Source: Bradyrhizobium sp. WSM471 (lineage in GTDB: Bacteria; Pseudomonadota; Alphaproteobacteria; Rhizobiales; Xanthobacteraceae). From it: a stretch of DNA of 64,000 bases. This document shows positions 1 to 8,058 of the stretch, one piece after another (position 1 is the stretch's first letter; each line of letters starts with the position of its first letter). The notes under the pieces are model-generated. The model was given only the letters and a program-made list of their open reading frames with translations. It was not told where the DNA came from and did not search any database. The position numbers were made by a program, and so were the translations under genes. Where the stretch lies: positions 5,208,001 through 5,272,000 of the forward strand of contig NZ_CM001442.1 in NCBI RefSeq assembly GCF_000244915.1, written 5' to 3'.

Positions 1-138
1 CAACCGGGACCGCTAGCTATTGTCTCACGCGAAGCAGAGGGACTGCGGCTAATTCCAACCCTCGGCGGAACCACACGGGAACGGCGTCAATTCGTCTTGC
101 CGCGAAGCCTTGGCGGCGCGAAATTTGAGGCGCAACGC

Positions 139-552
139 TCACTTCGAATGCTTCGGTGCGCTGCTTTGCTGGAAGTGCTCAGCCTCTGATATTTCCACCC
201 AGGCATGTTTCGACTGTTCGAAAACCGAGCGGATGGGCGCCGGGTAGTTCGGAACCGCGATCGCGCCCACGGCAACGCCGATCATCGCAGGCAGATTGTC
301 CGCCTTCCAATAGACCGTCGAACCGCACTCGGGGCAAAAATAGCTGCGAACCTTGCCGCCGCTTGCGGCTGTCCGGACGTATTCCTTCGACGTCCCCGAA
401 ATCGTGACCGCCTCCGCCGGATAGAACGCACCGACCCCGAACGGCGCGCCGGTTCGACGCTGGCAGTCAATGCAGTGGCAGGCGACGACGAGGCTGGAAG
501 GTCCGGGAAGCGACAGCGCCAGAGCGCCGCAACGACATCTCGCGCTGATCAT
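139..552 (-). CDS. GFA family (CENP-V/glutathione-dependent formaldehyde-activating enzyme-like) zinc protein
   Basis: A 137-aa cytoplasmic protein of the GFA/CENP-V fold. The cysteine pattern expected for two zinc sites is visible: C6xC8, C25-H-C27xxC30 and C73xxC76. The family is named after an enzyme that speeds glutathione addition to formaldehyde, but most single-domain members have no proven reaction, so the substrate is open. The start is set by a GGAAGGAG Shine-Dalgarno sequence just upstream of the ATG at 552. The open frame continues further upstream, but that part resembles nothing. It is the last gene before the left edge, downstream of and codirectional with the quinoprotein gene. 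Confidence 0.88.
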   Translation of the reverse strand: MISARCRCGALALSLPGPSSLVVACHCIDCQRRTGAPFGVGAFYPAEAVTISGTSKEYVRTAASGGKVRSYFCPECGSTVYWKADNLPAMIGVAVGAIAVPNYPAPIRSVFEQSKHAWVEISEAEHFQQSSAPKHSK

Positions 553-626
553 CGAAACTCCTTCCTCCTCAGTTGGCTGACGGGTTCTGTCGCTCGGCTG
601 GAGCGCGGGCGATCCAGGACGGACCC

Positions 627-2465
627 TCACTCCTTCGCAACCTCGAACGCCAGCAGTGCGTTGCCGGCGACGCCGCCCCACTGTCCGTAGCCGGAATTGG
701 TGTACAGCATTCCGCCAGCGATGATCGGCCCGGGGCCGTCGATCGCGCCGCCATGAGCAGCCGCGCCGTTCACCGTCGTATAGTCTCGCGCCGTGTCGTA
801 TTCCCACAACAGCTTTCCGTCGGCTGTCGCGTAGGCGCGCAGGAAGCCGCTGACGCCGCCGGAAAACACGACGCCGGGGATCAGGCTCACGGCAGCCGAC
901 AGCGCAGGGCTGCATTGGAGGCGATCGCCACAGGCGACGGGAGATACTTCCATTGCAATTTTTCCACTGGCGAGGTCGAGGCCGAACAGACCTCCGCCTT
1001 GGGTGGAATCGAGCCGCCGCGTACCATCGCGCAGGAACCGCACGTCGGAGTTAGCGACATAGATGCGATCCTGATCGGCGGCCGAGCCCCACTCGCTGCC
1101 GCCGAGCGCACCGCCCTTCCCGATCCGCGTCTGCCACAGAATCTTGCCGCCATCATCAGGATCAAGCGCGTGCACGACGCCGGACTTCTGCGCGATGGCG
1201 AGAACGCGCCTGCCATCGCGCAAGGTCACGAGAATCGGCGACTGGCCAAAATCGTGGTCGGGTCCGTGATCTTCAGGACAATTGGTCTTGTCCGCGCCGA
1301 AGCACGCGACAATGAAGGCGTCGCTCGGGGTCGCCTGCTGCTTCCAGAGCAGCTTACCGGTCGCAAGCTCGAAAGCGAGGACCGCATCGGCGGTTGCGGC
1401 CGGCGGATTCGAATAGGAATTGCTGGTCGCGACGTAGACGGCGTTGCGTTTCGGATCAATCGTCGGTGCCGACCACACCGCCGCGCCGGACGGGCCGAAC
1501 AGCTGCGTGCCTCTTGCATTCTTGCCGGTCGGGTGCGGCACCTCCGGAATCGTGTAGGCCTGCCACACCTGCTTGCCGGTCACGGCCTCGAGCGCGACCA
1601 CGCTGCCGCGGAAAGTACAGCATTCGTAACTGGCCTGCGAACCGGCGGCCTCCTCGAGCGAGGAGACCGGGACGTAGAGCACGCCGGAATGTAGCGTCGG
1701 CGCTCCGGTGATGCGCGCTGCCGGATGCTCCTCGATCTTCGTCTTCCAGATCAGCGCGCCAGTCAGTGCGTTCACCGCATAGGCATTGGCGCGCAAGTCA
1801 CCGAAGAAGATCGCGAACCGATCGGTGCCGGGAAGCGGCCCGAAGCTGATCGCCGCGCGCACCGCGGCATCAGTCGGCAGCGTCCACAGCGTGCAGCCGC
1901 TTCGCGCATCGAGCGCGTGCACCTTGCGGTCAGTACCGCCGATGAACAGCAGACCGCCCACAATCGTCGGCGGCGCAAACGACACCGAGGCGCCGGGAAA
2001 GGCATAAGCCCATTTCAGCCGCAGGCGCGGCACCTCTTCCGCGGTCAGCCCGGCCATGCCGGCCGGCTGGAAGCGGCTGTTGCCAGCGTCGACACCCCAC
2101 CCATTCCAGCGCGGACCATCGAGCGGCTGCGGGAAGAAGTTGAGCTGCTGCGTGCAGCGTCCCTCCGCATCGACTGCATGGTCCCCCACCGCGGCCTTTC
2201 CGGTGACGAAGGCAGCAATCGCGCGCCGTTCCGATTCACTGCGGTCCTTCGCAATCGCCGCCATGCTGCCGGAAGTCAGCGTTCCCAGCACATGATCTAA
2301 CGACATCCCCAGCATGGCTCCGCGGCTCGGCACACGGCTCTGGCCATCGCCGCCATCGTGACATTGCGCGCAGTGGCTTGCGTAGAGCGCAGCGCCGTCC
2401 TGCTGCGCCAGCGCGGGCGCGCAGCACCAGACCAGGAAGGCGACGACCACGACACTCGGTCTCAT
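627..2465 (-). CDS. Secreted cytochrome c-PQQ quinoprotein dehydrogenase (polyvinyl-alcohol-dehydrogenase-like)
   Basis: A periplasmic oxidoreductase of 612 aa. A Sec signal peptide (about residues 1-20, ending ALA-QQ) is followed by a class I cytochrome c domain with the heme motif CAQCH (32-36). The rest is a PQQ-type beta-propeller with recurring GLLF/GVLY/GTLW-like strands and a vicinal Cys-Cys pair in YECCTFRG, as in quinoprotein alcohol dehydrogenases. The order heme c then propeller is that of cytochrome-linked polyvinyl alcohol dehydrogenase; the real substrate is probably some other alcohol. The ATG at 2465 is chosen because a GGAG box precedes it and the signal peptide starts there. 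No pqq biosynthesis genes are in the window. Confidence 0.85.
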   Translation of the reverse strand: MRPSVVVVAFLVWCCAPALAQQDGAALYASHCAQCHDGGDGQSRVPSRGAMLGMSLDHVLGTLTSGSMAAIAKDRSESERRAIAAFVTGKAAVGDHAVDAEGRCTQQLNFFPQPLDGPRWNGWGVDAGNSRFQPAGMAGLTAEEVPRLRLKWAYAFPGASVSFAPPTIVGGLLFIGGTDRKVHALDARSGCTLWTLPTDAAVRAAISFGPLPGTDRFAIFFGDLRANAYAVNALTGALIWKTKIEEHPAARITGAPTLHSGVLYVPVSSLEEAAGSQASYECCTFRGSVVALEAVTGKQVWQAYTIPEVPHPTGKNARGTQLFGPSGAAVWSAPTIDPKRNAVYVATSNSYSNPPAATADAVLAFELATGKLLWKQQATPSDAFIVACFGADKTNCPEDHGPDHDFGQSPILVTLRDGRRVLAIAQKSGVVHALDPDDGGKILWQTRIGKGGALGGSEWGSAADQDRIYVANSDVRFLRDGTRRLDSTQGGGLFGLDLASGKIAMEVSPVACGDRLQCSPALSAAVSLIPGVVFSGGVSGFLRAYATADGKLLWEYDTARDYTTVNGAAAHGGAIDGPGPIIAGGMLYTNSGYGQWGGVAGNALLAFEVAKE

Positions 2466-2567
2466 GGCGTGCTCCGGCATCGTCACCGCAATGCGAGACG
2501 GCATCGTGCAACCAAAAGTATAGCGCGACGGCAATCACTGACGCAACGGACGTTCCGCTCGCGTCCG

Positions 2568-3281
2568 TCATATCCCAGGGGCAGTGAGGACACGATCGGG
2601 CAGTTCATCCAGCGCCCACAGCCCGAGGCTCTTGTCGCGCCAGCCGCCACCGCCCTCCTCGCAACGCTCGTTGATCAGCGCGCGCGGTGCCGGCCAGTCG
2701 AACGGCGCCTTCTCCATGTTCAGCGCCCGCCAGTCGCCGTCCTCGCAATCGCGATTGCCTTCCCACTTGGGAAATGTCGTGACCAGCAGGAAATGCGCGC
2801 CGCTGGCGCGAAAGTTCGCGACGGCGCGGACGATATTACGGAAACTCAAATGCACCAGGCAGTCCCGGCACAGAACGACATCCGCGCGCGGCAGTGCATC
2901 GCGCGTGATGTCGGCAACGAGAAACCGGCCCGACAACTCGCCGCCAGCCACGCGCTGGCGATTGGCCGCGATCAGCGACGGCACGATGTCGATGCCGGTG
3001 TAGTCGAGATCCAGCTTGATGCGGCCGATCCAGCCCGCATCGCCGCAGGGCGCATCGAGCAGCGAGTGCGCGCCAAGCCGTTGCAGCAGTGGAGGAAGCA
3101 TCTCGCGGACCGCAGCGGTCGCGGGATCCTCCGAGCCGAGGCCCGACACCGAACTGGCCGCGCCCCACAGGTTTGTCCGCTCGATCCGCGCGAACCGCGC
3201 GGCGAGGTCGAGGCCCGCGAAATTGTTGCGGTCGGCGGCGAACCGCTCATGGGCGAGCACGGGTGGACGCTTGGAGATCAT
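2568..3281 (-). CDS. Class I SAM-dependent methyltransferase
   Basis: A 237-aa soluble protein with a Rossmann-type methyltransferase core. Motif I is LLDAPCGDAGW (about 94-104), an acidic DYTGIDI strand follows, and a VVLCRDCLVHL segment matches the post-motif region. The target cannot be told from sequence. It lies 79 bp downstream of a second methyltransferase on the same strand. The two share only the generic fold, so this looks like co-location rather than recent duplication. The ATG at 3281 has AGGT eight bases upstream. Confidence 0.8.
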   Translation of the reverse strand: MISKRPPVLAHERFAADRNNFAGLDLAARFARIERTNLWGAASSVSGLGSEDPATAAVREMLPPLLQRLGAHSLLDAPCGDAGWIGRIKLDLDYTGIDIVPSLIAANRQRVAGGELSGRFLVADITRDALPRADVVLCRDCLVHLSFRNIVRAVANFRASGAHFLLVTTFPKWEGNRDCEDGDWRALNMEKAPFDWPAPRALINERCEEGGGGWRDKSLGLWALDELPDRVLTAPGI

Positions 3282-3360
3282 CGGGTGGACCTCAAATCAA
3301 GAATCCGTCGCGAACACACTAGCAGTTCAACTGCGCGTTCGAAATCGCCGGCCTCGTCCC

Positions 3361-4080
3361 TCAAGCCGGCTTCTGCCACTCCATGATGTGGAAAAATGGC
3401 ACCCGGCGATGACGGGCAATTCTGTCGGGATCACCGCCCGTAGGCTGCGGCTCAGCGAACAGGCGCAATTGGAGTCCGTGATCGAGCAGCAGCGTCATGT
3501 AGGTGCTGAGCGGACGATGCCAGTTCTGAACTCGGATGCCGCGCCAAGTCACCCAGGTCGTCCGCTCGTCCATGTAATGATCGATGGTGAAGCGCAGGGC
3601 GCCATCAGCGTCACGCGTCCAGCCGTCGGGCGGACCGGCCGTGTTGAAGCTGGTGAGGTTCGCGATCAGCAGCGTACCACCCGGCCGCAGCGCTGCCACC
3701 ATCTTCACGATAGCTCCAGCCAGATCGGGCATGTCGATCAGGCTGAGATAGCTCACGACGAGGTCATAGGAGGCATCCACCTCCATTGTCTCGGCTCGGC
3801 CGAGCCGGTAGTCGCCGTGCGGGTCCAACTCCATGGCACGCGCGAGCAGCGCTTCGGTCGGATCGACGCCAGTGGTACGGATGCCGGCGCGCTGCATGAT
3901 CCGACAGAAGCGTCCCTCCCCGCAGCCGACGTCGAGGGCATTGCGGAAGCCTCGCCCTTCGATCCGCGCCCGCATCGGCGCGTCCAGCACGAAGCGGCGG
4001 CCATAGTCGCCGTCCTCGCCCTGCTCGACGATCCAAGCGGCCGCGGACGCGGCCCAGCCGTCGCTGACATCCTCGTTCAT
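3361..4080 (-). CDS. Class I SAM-dependent methyltransferase (small-molecule type)
   Basis: A 239-aa methyltransferase of the Methyltransf_11/25 type. The SAM-binding motif is NALDVGCGEGRF (about 47-58), followed by TTGVDPTEALL and a motif-III-like LRPGGTLLIANL. The C-terminal part, with FTIDHYMDERTTWVTW, resembles enzymes that methylate small molecules. The substrate is unknown. Start ATG at 4080 with AAGG eight bases upstream. Probably cotranscribed with the methyltransferase at 2568-3281. Confidence 0.82.
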   Translation of the reverse strand: MNEDVSDGWAASAAAWIVEQGEDGDYGRRFVLDAPMRARIEGRGFRNALDVGCGEGRFCRIMQRAGIRTTGVDPTEALLARAMELDPHGDYRLGRAETMEVDASYDLVVSYLSLIDMPDLAGAIVKMVAALRPGGTLLIANLTSFNTAGPPDGWTRDADGALRFTIDHYMDERTTWVTWRGIRVQNWHRPLSTYMTLLLDHGLQLRLFAEPQPTGGDPDRIARHRRVPFFHIMEWQKPA

Positions 4081-4180
4081 GGGTCGACCTTCGGGAATGC
4101 ATGTTGGCCGCGCTTGTCGCGGGCGCGGCTACTGATCATGGATTGGATCAGAGTTCAACATGAGGTAGATTGCAGCACCG

Positions 4181-4291
4181 ATGCGCCCCACCATCAAAGA
4201 GAAGGCCAGGATCGCCGCCGGCGCGGCGGCGGCCGTCGTCATGACGGCCGTGCTGTTCGCATTCGCCATGGGATTTCTGCTGGCGCGATGA
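4181..4291 (+). CDS. Tiny single-pass membrane protein (36 aa)
   Basis: A 36-residue open frame starting MRPTIKEKARIAAG and ending FAMGFLLAR. A basic N-terminus precedes one alanine/valine/phenylalanine-rich segment long enough to span the membrane (about 12-34). A GAGGT box lies about 14 bases before the ATG, which is rather far. It is supported only by its composition and by the neighbouring set of similar tiny proteins. Function unknown. Confidence 0.5.
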   Translation: MRPTIKEKARIAAGAAAAVVMTAVLFAFAMGFLLAR

Positions 4292-4361
4292 GTGCGCACC
4301 GGAACCAGTCGCCAGCGTCGTCCGTTGTCGGCCCATGCGGATCAGGGAAGAAAACCGAAAC

Positions 4362-4541
4362 ATGTTTCTGCTGGCGACGGTGACGCTGTGCTGTAGCGCC
4401 TTGGCTGGAGCAATGGCGCTGTTCGAACCGGCTCCGGCAAAGCAGCAGGCCCAGCGGGCAGTGATCGACGTGACCGCTCCGACGCCGGTTCGGGTGGTCG
4501 GGGCCCCGTTCGAGCCCAACCTCAATCCGCGGGAGCGTTAG
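4362..4541 (+). CDS. Small secreted or membrane-anchored protein
   Basis: A 59-aa protein beginning MFLLATVTLCCSALAGAM, a hydrophobic signal or anchor segment, followed by a short polar proline-containing tail. I place the start at ATG 4362, where AGGGAAG lies 11 bases upstream; ATG 4335 in the same frame would add nine polar residues. It stops 3 bp before the end of the convergent gene at 4545. No family recognised. Confidence 0.5.
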   Translation: MFLLATVTLCCSALAGAMALFEPAPAKQQAQRAVIDVTAPTPVRVVGAPFEPNLNPRER

Positions 4542-4544
4542 CGC

Positions 4545-4709
4545 TCACCCCGGCGAGACGTCGGCGCCCTCCTCGGGACGGCGTTTGGCGCGGGCCAACT
4601 CCTCAATGAACGCGATCACCTCCGCCCGTTTGTCGGGCGGCAGCGACAGGAACGCGCGGACGAGCCTCAAGCCCTCGGCTTCGGCTGAATGGTCTGCTTT
4701 GGCATCCAT
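4545..4709 (-). CDS. Small conserved-type protein with an LVRAFLSLPPDKRAEVIAFIEELA-like helix
   Basis: A 54-aa acidic protein whose central part, RLVRAFLSLPPDKRAEVIAF, resembles the short C-terminal helix found after helix-turn-helix domains in many rhizobial regulators. Here no DNA-binding domain precedes it. It may be a remnant or a stand-alone protein-interaction helix. The chosen ATG at 4709 leaves out an upstream extension of different character. The Shine-Dalgarno match is poor (GGGGGA directly before the ATG). Confidence 0.5.
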   Translation of the reverse strand: MDAKADHSAEAEGLRLVRAFLSLPPDKRAEVIAFIEELARAKRRPEEGADVSPG

Positions 4710-4811
4710 TCCCCCACTGTCGGGCGGTCGGGAAAAATATGCAATCCCCACCCAACACCTTCTTGATTCGGCCGGCCAGCTTTGCTGGAATACCCCCAAC
4801 AAGGGTGCACC

Positions 4812-5186
4812 ATGAAGTGGATCACGGAACGCGACGCGCTGATCGCGCAGACAATGGCTTTCGTCCAATCGGTAACCGGCAAAAGGGATGACTTGCATCC
4901 ACCGGAGATCCCGATGGCGACAGTGGCCGCGTCGGTGCAGATCGTCCCCGCCAACACCGTTGTCGACACCGAGCCACTTCAGGCCGCTCCGCCGCAGTCT
5001 TTACCTCTCCCGCCGCCGCGGGTGGCGAGCCACGACGTCCGCACCGAGATGCAGGCCCGCATCGCCAATTTCCGCAAGCATCAGGAGCGGTTCGAGCGCG
5101 AGCGCGAGGAATATTGCGCGGCCACTTTGACCAAACTGCGCGCCGCCATCCGCGACCCCTCCTCCCGTCCACCGGCCGACAAGTAA
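4812..5186 (+). CDS. Hypothetical protein with coiled C-terminus
   Basis: A 124-aa protein. The N-terminal half is mixed, the middle is proline-rich (PPQSLPLPPPR), and residues about 80-115 form a charged helix (ARIANFRKHQERFEREREEY) likely to be a coiled coil. There is no signal peptide or membrane segment. ATG 4812 is preferred over 4782 because AAGGGTG precedes it. I do not recognise a family. Confidence 0.6.
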   Translation: MKWITERDALIAQTMAFVQSVTGKRDDLHPPEIPMATVAASVQIVPANTVVDTEPLQAAPPQSLPLPPPRVASHDVRTEMQARIANFRKHQERFEREREEYCAATLTKLRAAIRDPSSRPPADK

Positions 5187-5208
5187 ACCCGGATCTCCCG
5201 TCGCTGGC

Positions 5209-5316
5209 CTAAAGCCAGGACCACACCAGCCAGAGATTGGCCGCGCAGGCGCCGAACAGGGCCAGCGTGAGGGGCAGCAGCATGTGCCCGCAAGAGGTTT
5301 TCAGGTCCGTCGTCAT
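5209..5316 (-). CDS. Tiny single-pass membrane protein (35 aa)
   Basis: A 35-residue frame, starting MTTDLKTSCGH and ending LWLVWSWL, with one hydrophobic helix over residues 12-35 that ends in tryptophans. It is convergent with the gene ending at 5186 and is flanked by other very small genes. The composition (short polar head, one membrane helix) is typical of rhizobial small membrane proteins. Function unknown. Confidence 0.5.
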   Translation of the reverse strand: MTTDLKTSCGHMLLPLTLALFGACAANLWLVWSWL

Positions 5317-5489
5317 GGCCGAAAACATCCGCTGATTCCGCCAAATGAGTCCCGGGGATTCTTTTTTTCGGGATTCAGGACTCGTTAAGGACTCAGGGCC
5401 GGGCGCCCCCGATCACGGCCGCGTGATCGACCTGCGACCGGAACCCCTCCCCCGCAAAATCGTTAATGCGCTTTCCGGGAGCGGGAAGA

Positions 5490-5744
5490 ATGCCCTACGC
5501 CCTGTTCTGCAACGATGCCCAGATCAGCAAGGCCTATCCTGACGAGTCCGACGTCTGGAGGCTCGCGCAGCGAAGCGGCCTCGTCGTGGACGTATCCGCG
5601 GACGACGACCGCCCCGGGCCACGCCGGGTGCTCGACAACGATTACGAGATCAAGCCCTGCCGGGCCGCACAGGGCGAGGACCCGGCCCGGAACAAGGCGG
5701 AGGCCGATCGCCAGGCGAGGATGGAGCTCGAGCTGAATTCCTAA
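5490..5744 (+). CDS. Small hypothetical cytoplasmic protein
   Basis: An 84-aa protein, MPYALFCNDAQISKAYPDES at the start and a charged RNKAEADRQARMELEL tail. No membrane segment or signal peptide. The first half has the look of small response or stress proteins in Bradyrhizobium, but I cannot assign a family. ATG 5490 follows GGGAAG; an upstream in-frame ATG at 5466 adds only eight residues. Confidence 0.6.
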   Translation: MPYALFCNDAQISKAYPDESDVWRLAQRSGLVVDVSADDDRPGPRRVLDNDYEIKPCRAAQGEDPARNKAEADRQARMELELNS

Positions 5745-5782
5745 AGACGGATCGAAGCTGGGAACAAGAGCTCAGGAAAAGC

Positions 5783-6025
5783 TCAGGGGGTCGCGGTCGC
5801 GAGCGAGGCCTGCTCACCCGCCAGAGCCACACAGGCCTTCCGGCGATGCAGCCCACGGATCGCCCCGGTGACCTTGAGCACCTTGCCGGAGGAGCACGAG
5901 GCGTCCTTGACGAAGGCCACCTCATAGGGTGCCAGCATCAAAGGCTCGGATTTGAGGATTGTTTGGGCAGCGCACGGCAAACTGACGAAGCACGAGAGCA
6001 GCACTGCCGACACCAAGATACGCAT
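5783..6025 (-). CDS. Small exported protein (DUF6719-like)
   Basis: An 80-aa secreted protein. A clear Sec signal peptide (MRILVSAVLLSCFVSLPCAA) is followed by a short domain with LMLAPYEVAFVKDASCSSGK and a second cysteine in RKACVALAG, so one disulfide is likely. It resembles small exported proteins of the DUF6719 type known from Bradyrhizobium; that match is from memory. An AT-rich perfect palindrome lies about 65 bp upstream, in its probable promoter. Confidence 0.7.
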   Translation of the reverse strand: MRILVSAVLLSCFVSLPCAAQTILKSEPLMLAPYEVAFVKDASCSSGKVLKVTGAIRGLHRRKACVALAGEQASLATATP

Positions 6026-6089
6026 GTCCGTCGTCCCACCAGCCCGGTATTGTCATATAACGCGTTCCGGCGCGCGAGTTCCCTAAGCT

Positions 6090-6106
6090 GCAAAAATTAT
6101 TTTTGC
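6090..6106. promoter_or_regulatory. AT-rich 17-bp palindrome upstream of a secreted-protein gene
   Basis: The arms gcaaaaat and atttttgc are perfectly complementary around a single central base. This stands out in GC-rich DNA and lies 65 bp before the start of the exported-protein gene read leftward (5783-6025). It could be an operator for a dimeric regulator or part of a terminator (arms rich in A and T); nothing else supports either reading. Confidence 0.35.
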
Positions 6107-6228
6107 TTTACCCGAGCTCCATGACGCGCGTGAGAAAGCGGGCGCCAAAACGTTTGCTTGCAAATGACGCGCCAGATGGTTGACGCAATGCAAACAACAG
6201 AAGGCTGGCAACCGGAGCCCGGCAAACG

Positions 6229-6252
6229 AAAGGCCGGCGGGTGCCGGCCTTT
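6229..6252 (-). terminator. Probable terminator of the outer membrane protein gene
   Basis: A perfect 10-bp inverted repeat, aaaggccggc / gccggccttt, with a 4-base loop, 27 bp after the stop codon of the leftward outer membrane protein gene. In that direction the stem ends in TTT followed by CGTTT, a short U-rich tail. Confidence 0.7.
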
Positions 6253-6278
6253 GTCAGATCGTGGTCGCTGGTGGCGCG

Positions 6279-6986
6279 TCAGTAGCGCGAGGCTGCCGGA
6301 CCGCCCCAGCCGAAGCGGTAGTTCACACCGACCTTGACGGTATGCTCATCCTCCCGGCCGCGAACGCCGACAACGTCGACCGGACCGGAGGTGATCGTCG
6401 TGCTGCCGAAGTTGTAATACTGGTACTCGGCCTTGGCCGACCAATTCGGCGCGAACATGTATTCGAGGCCAGCGCCAACGGTATAGCCGTCCTTGCTGTT
6501 GCCGGTGGCGGTGAAGGGCTGCGGGACGCCGGCGACATTGACGCCGAGGCCGCCATTACGCCAGGCATAACCGCCCTTGGCGTAAAGCAGCGCCGGTCCC
6601 CAGGTGTAGCCGATGCGACCGGTCACCGAGCCGAGCTGGTCGGTATTGGAGGTCACCTGCGTGCCCAGCGGGAACGTAGCGCCGCCATTGTTGGTCGGCA
6701 GCCAGGAATACTGGGCCTCGACACCCATGACCCAATTGGGCGCGAACTGGTAGTCGAAGCCGCCCTGGACACCGCCGAGGAAGCGCGCGTCGCTCGACTG
6801 GAAGCTGCTGTCGCCGGCAAAGGCGCCGCCGACATGGCCGCCGATGTAGAAGCCGGTCCAGTTGTAGATCACCTGCGGCGGCGCGTAGGCCGGAGCCTTG
6901 GTGTAGGTGCGCGCCTGCATGTCGGCTGCGGCAGCCGGCGCGGCCAGCGCAAGCAGGGCAACTGCACCCAGCAAAATCCTCTTCAT
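6279..6986 (-). CDS. Omp25/RopB-type outer membrane beta-barrel protein
   Basis: A 235-aa outer membrane protein. The signal peptide (MKRILLGAVALLALAAPAAAAD) is followed by a short linker and NWTGFYIGGHVGGAF, the typical first strand of rhizobial 8-stranded OmpA-like porin-fold proteins. Alternating strands such as GVQGGFDYQFAPNWVMGVEA, GRIGYTW and the terminal HTVKVGVNYRFGW complete the barrel. These proteins are abundant surface antigens that stabilise the envelope. ATG 6986 gives the signal peptide; ATG 6992 adds two residues. The upstream 288 bp up to 7274 hold the promoter. Confidence 0.9.
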   Translation of the reverse strand: MKRILLGAVALLALAAPAAAADMQARTYTKAPAYAPPQVIYNWTGFYIGGHVGGAFAGDSSFQSSDARFLGGVQGGFDYQFAPNWVMGVEAQYSWLPTNNGGATFPLGTQVTSNTDQLGSVTGRIGYTWGPALLYAKGGYAWRNGGLGVNVAGVPQPFTATGNSKDGYTVGAGLEYMFAPNWSAKAEYQYYNFGSTTITSGPVDVVGVRGREDEHTVKVGVNYRFGWGGPAASRY

Positions 6987-7274
6987 GATCATCCCCGTTC
7001 TTTCAATTACGACACTCAGGAAACAACGTGGCGTGAATTGGGTTGCTTCGCGGCGATGCCGGAACGTTGATCGTTCGTGACTGTGACGGAGCGGCAACAA
7101 CGCGATTTTGTTCCGTCCCGCAGGCTCGTGCCGACGGTTTTTTTCGTCGGGGACAAAACCTGCCGTAACGATTAGTCGCAACGCAAAACCACTCCGTTCA
7201 AAGCTCCCCGAAATGTGATCCGGCAGCTCCGGCGGGCTTTGTCCTATCACCAAGCGATGAAGGTGGGCTTTGCG

Positions 7275-7712
7275 CTACCGCGTCATCTTTTCAAGTTCCG
7301 GAAAGGGTACGTAAACCGCGCCCGCGCACAGCTCGCTGGCGCGATCGACGACGCGGTCCGCCCGGCCATTGACGAAAATCACGGCGCGTTCCCGCATGGC
7401 CTTGTAGCTGCCGTCGGTCTCGCGTGGGGTGAAGTGCAGGCAGCTGACATAGAACTGCCGGCCGCCGACCTCGCGCTGCACCGGCTCGGCCATGCTGGCG
7501 TCACGCACGCCAACGGGATTGTTCAGATAGCTGCGCATCAAGGCCAGCGTGTCGCCACGGAAATTATCCGGGAACGGTTGTGGACCTCCGGCCTGAGTCC
7601 CGTCCATCAGGGTTGGACGGTCACCATCGCTGCCGAAACATCCGGTGAGCGCCAGCGGCAGTGCCAGCATCAACGCCAAGCTCACTGCGCGTTCCGCTCG
7701 TCGCCGCACCAC
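7275..7712 (-). CDS. Lipoprotein of unknown function
   Basis: A 145-aa protein with a type II signal sequence: an Arg-rich start, a hydrophobic stretch and the lipobox LALTGC (Cys25). The mature part has two more cysteines (YVSCLHF and SELCAGA) and reads like a compact periplasmic domain. The GTG start at 7712 has GGAG five bases upstream. No family recognised. Confidence 0.72.
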   Translation of the reverse strand: MVRRRAERAVSLALMLALPLALTGCFGSDGDRPTLMDGTQAGGPQPFPDNFRGDTLALMRSYLNNPVGVRDASMAEPVQREVGGRQFYVSCLHFTPRETDGSYKAMRERAVIFVNGRADRVVDRASELCAGAVYVPFPELEKMTR

Positions 7713-7777
7713 TTACGCTCCGCTCGATCAGTCTCGGAGACGTTCCAGCCCCAAGGTTGCAATGATGCATGTCTACA

Positions 7778-7910
7778 GGTGTTTTGCCCGACGAGTCAAA
7801 CGACTTCGTAAAATCCGCAGATGAGCCACCCGTCAAACCATTGATTTATCTACGACCCGCTACTGTGCATGGGGTTGTTTTCGAGGTTTTGTTTGCGGCC
7901 GCCAAACCTG
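7778..7910. repeat. Probable dispersed intergenic repeat fragment
   Basis: The 346-bp gap 7713-8058 holds no convincing gene. Its sequence ggtgttttgcccgac (7778-7792) recurs exactly at 35773-35787, inside the larger repeat island there. It is followed by a ctactgtgcatggggttgtt block (7860-7879) that I associate with repetitive intergenic DNA in Bradyrhizobium. The boundaries are approximate. Confidence 0.5.
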
Positions 7911-8058
7911 GGACGTTGCTCGCGGGCTTCAGCATGGTCGTACCGGCCCGCCGCCAGCACCTCGAGCTTTCGCGCAAGGCGTGACGAACGGGCCGGGCCT
8001 GAATTCCTCACGCGGCGGCTGGGGCAATGCTAAGGACGCCGCCGCGCGGGATCAGTGG

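Noticed and set aside
7215..7811. Open frame on the top strand opposite the lipoprotein gene
   Set aside because: Low-information sequence with no family look, while the opposite strand has a lipobox and a good ribosome site.
7769..7984. 71-codon frame in the 7.8-kb gap
   Set aside because: It lies in a repeat fragment and lacks a ribosome site.
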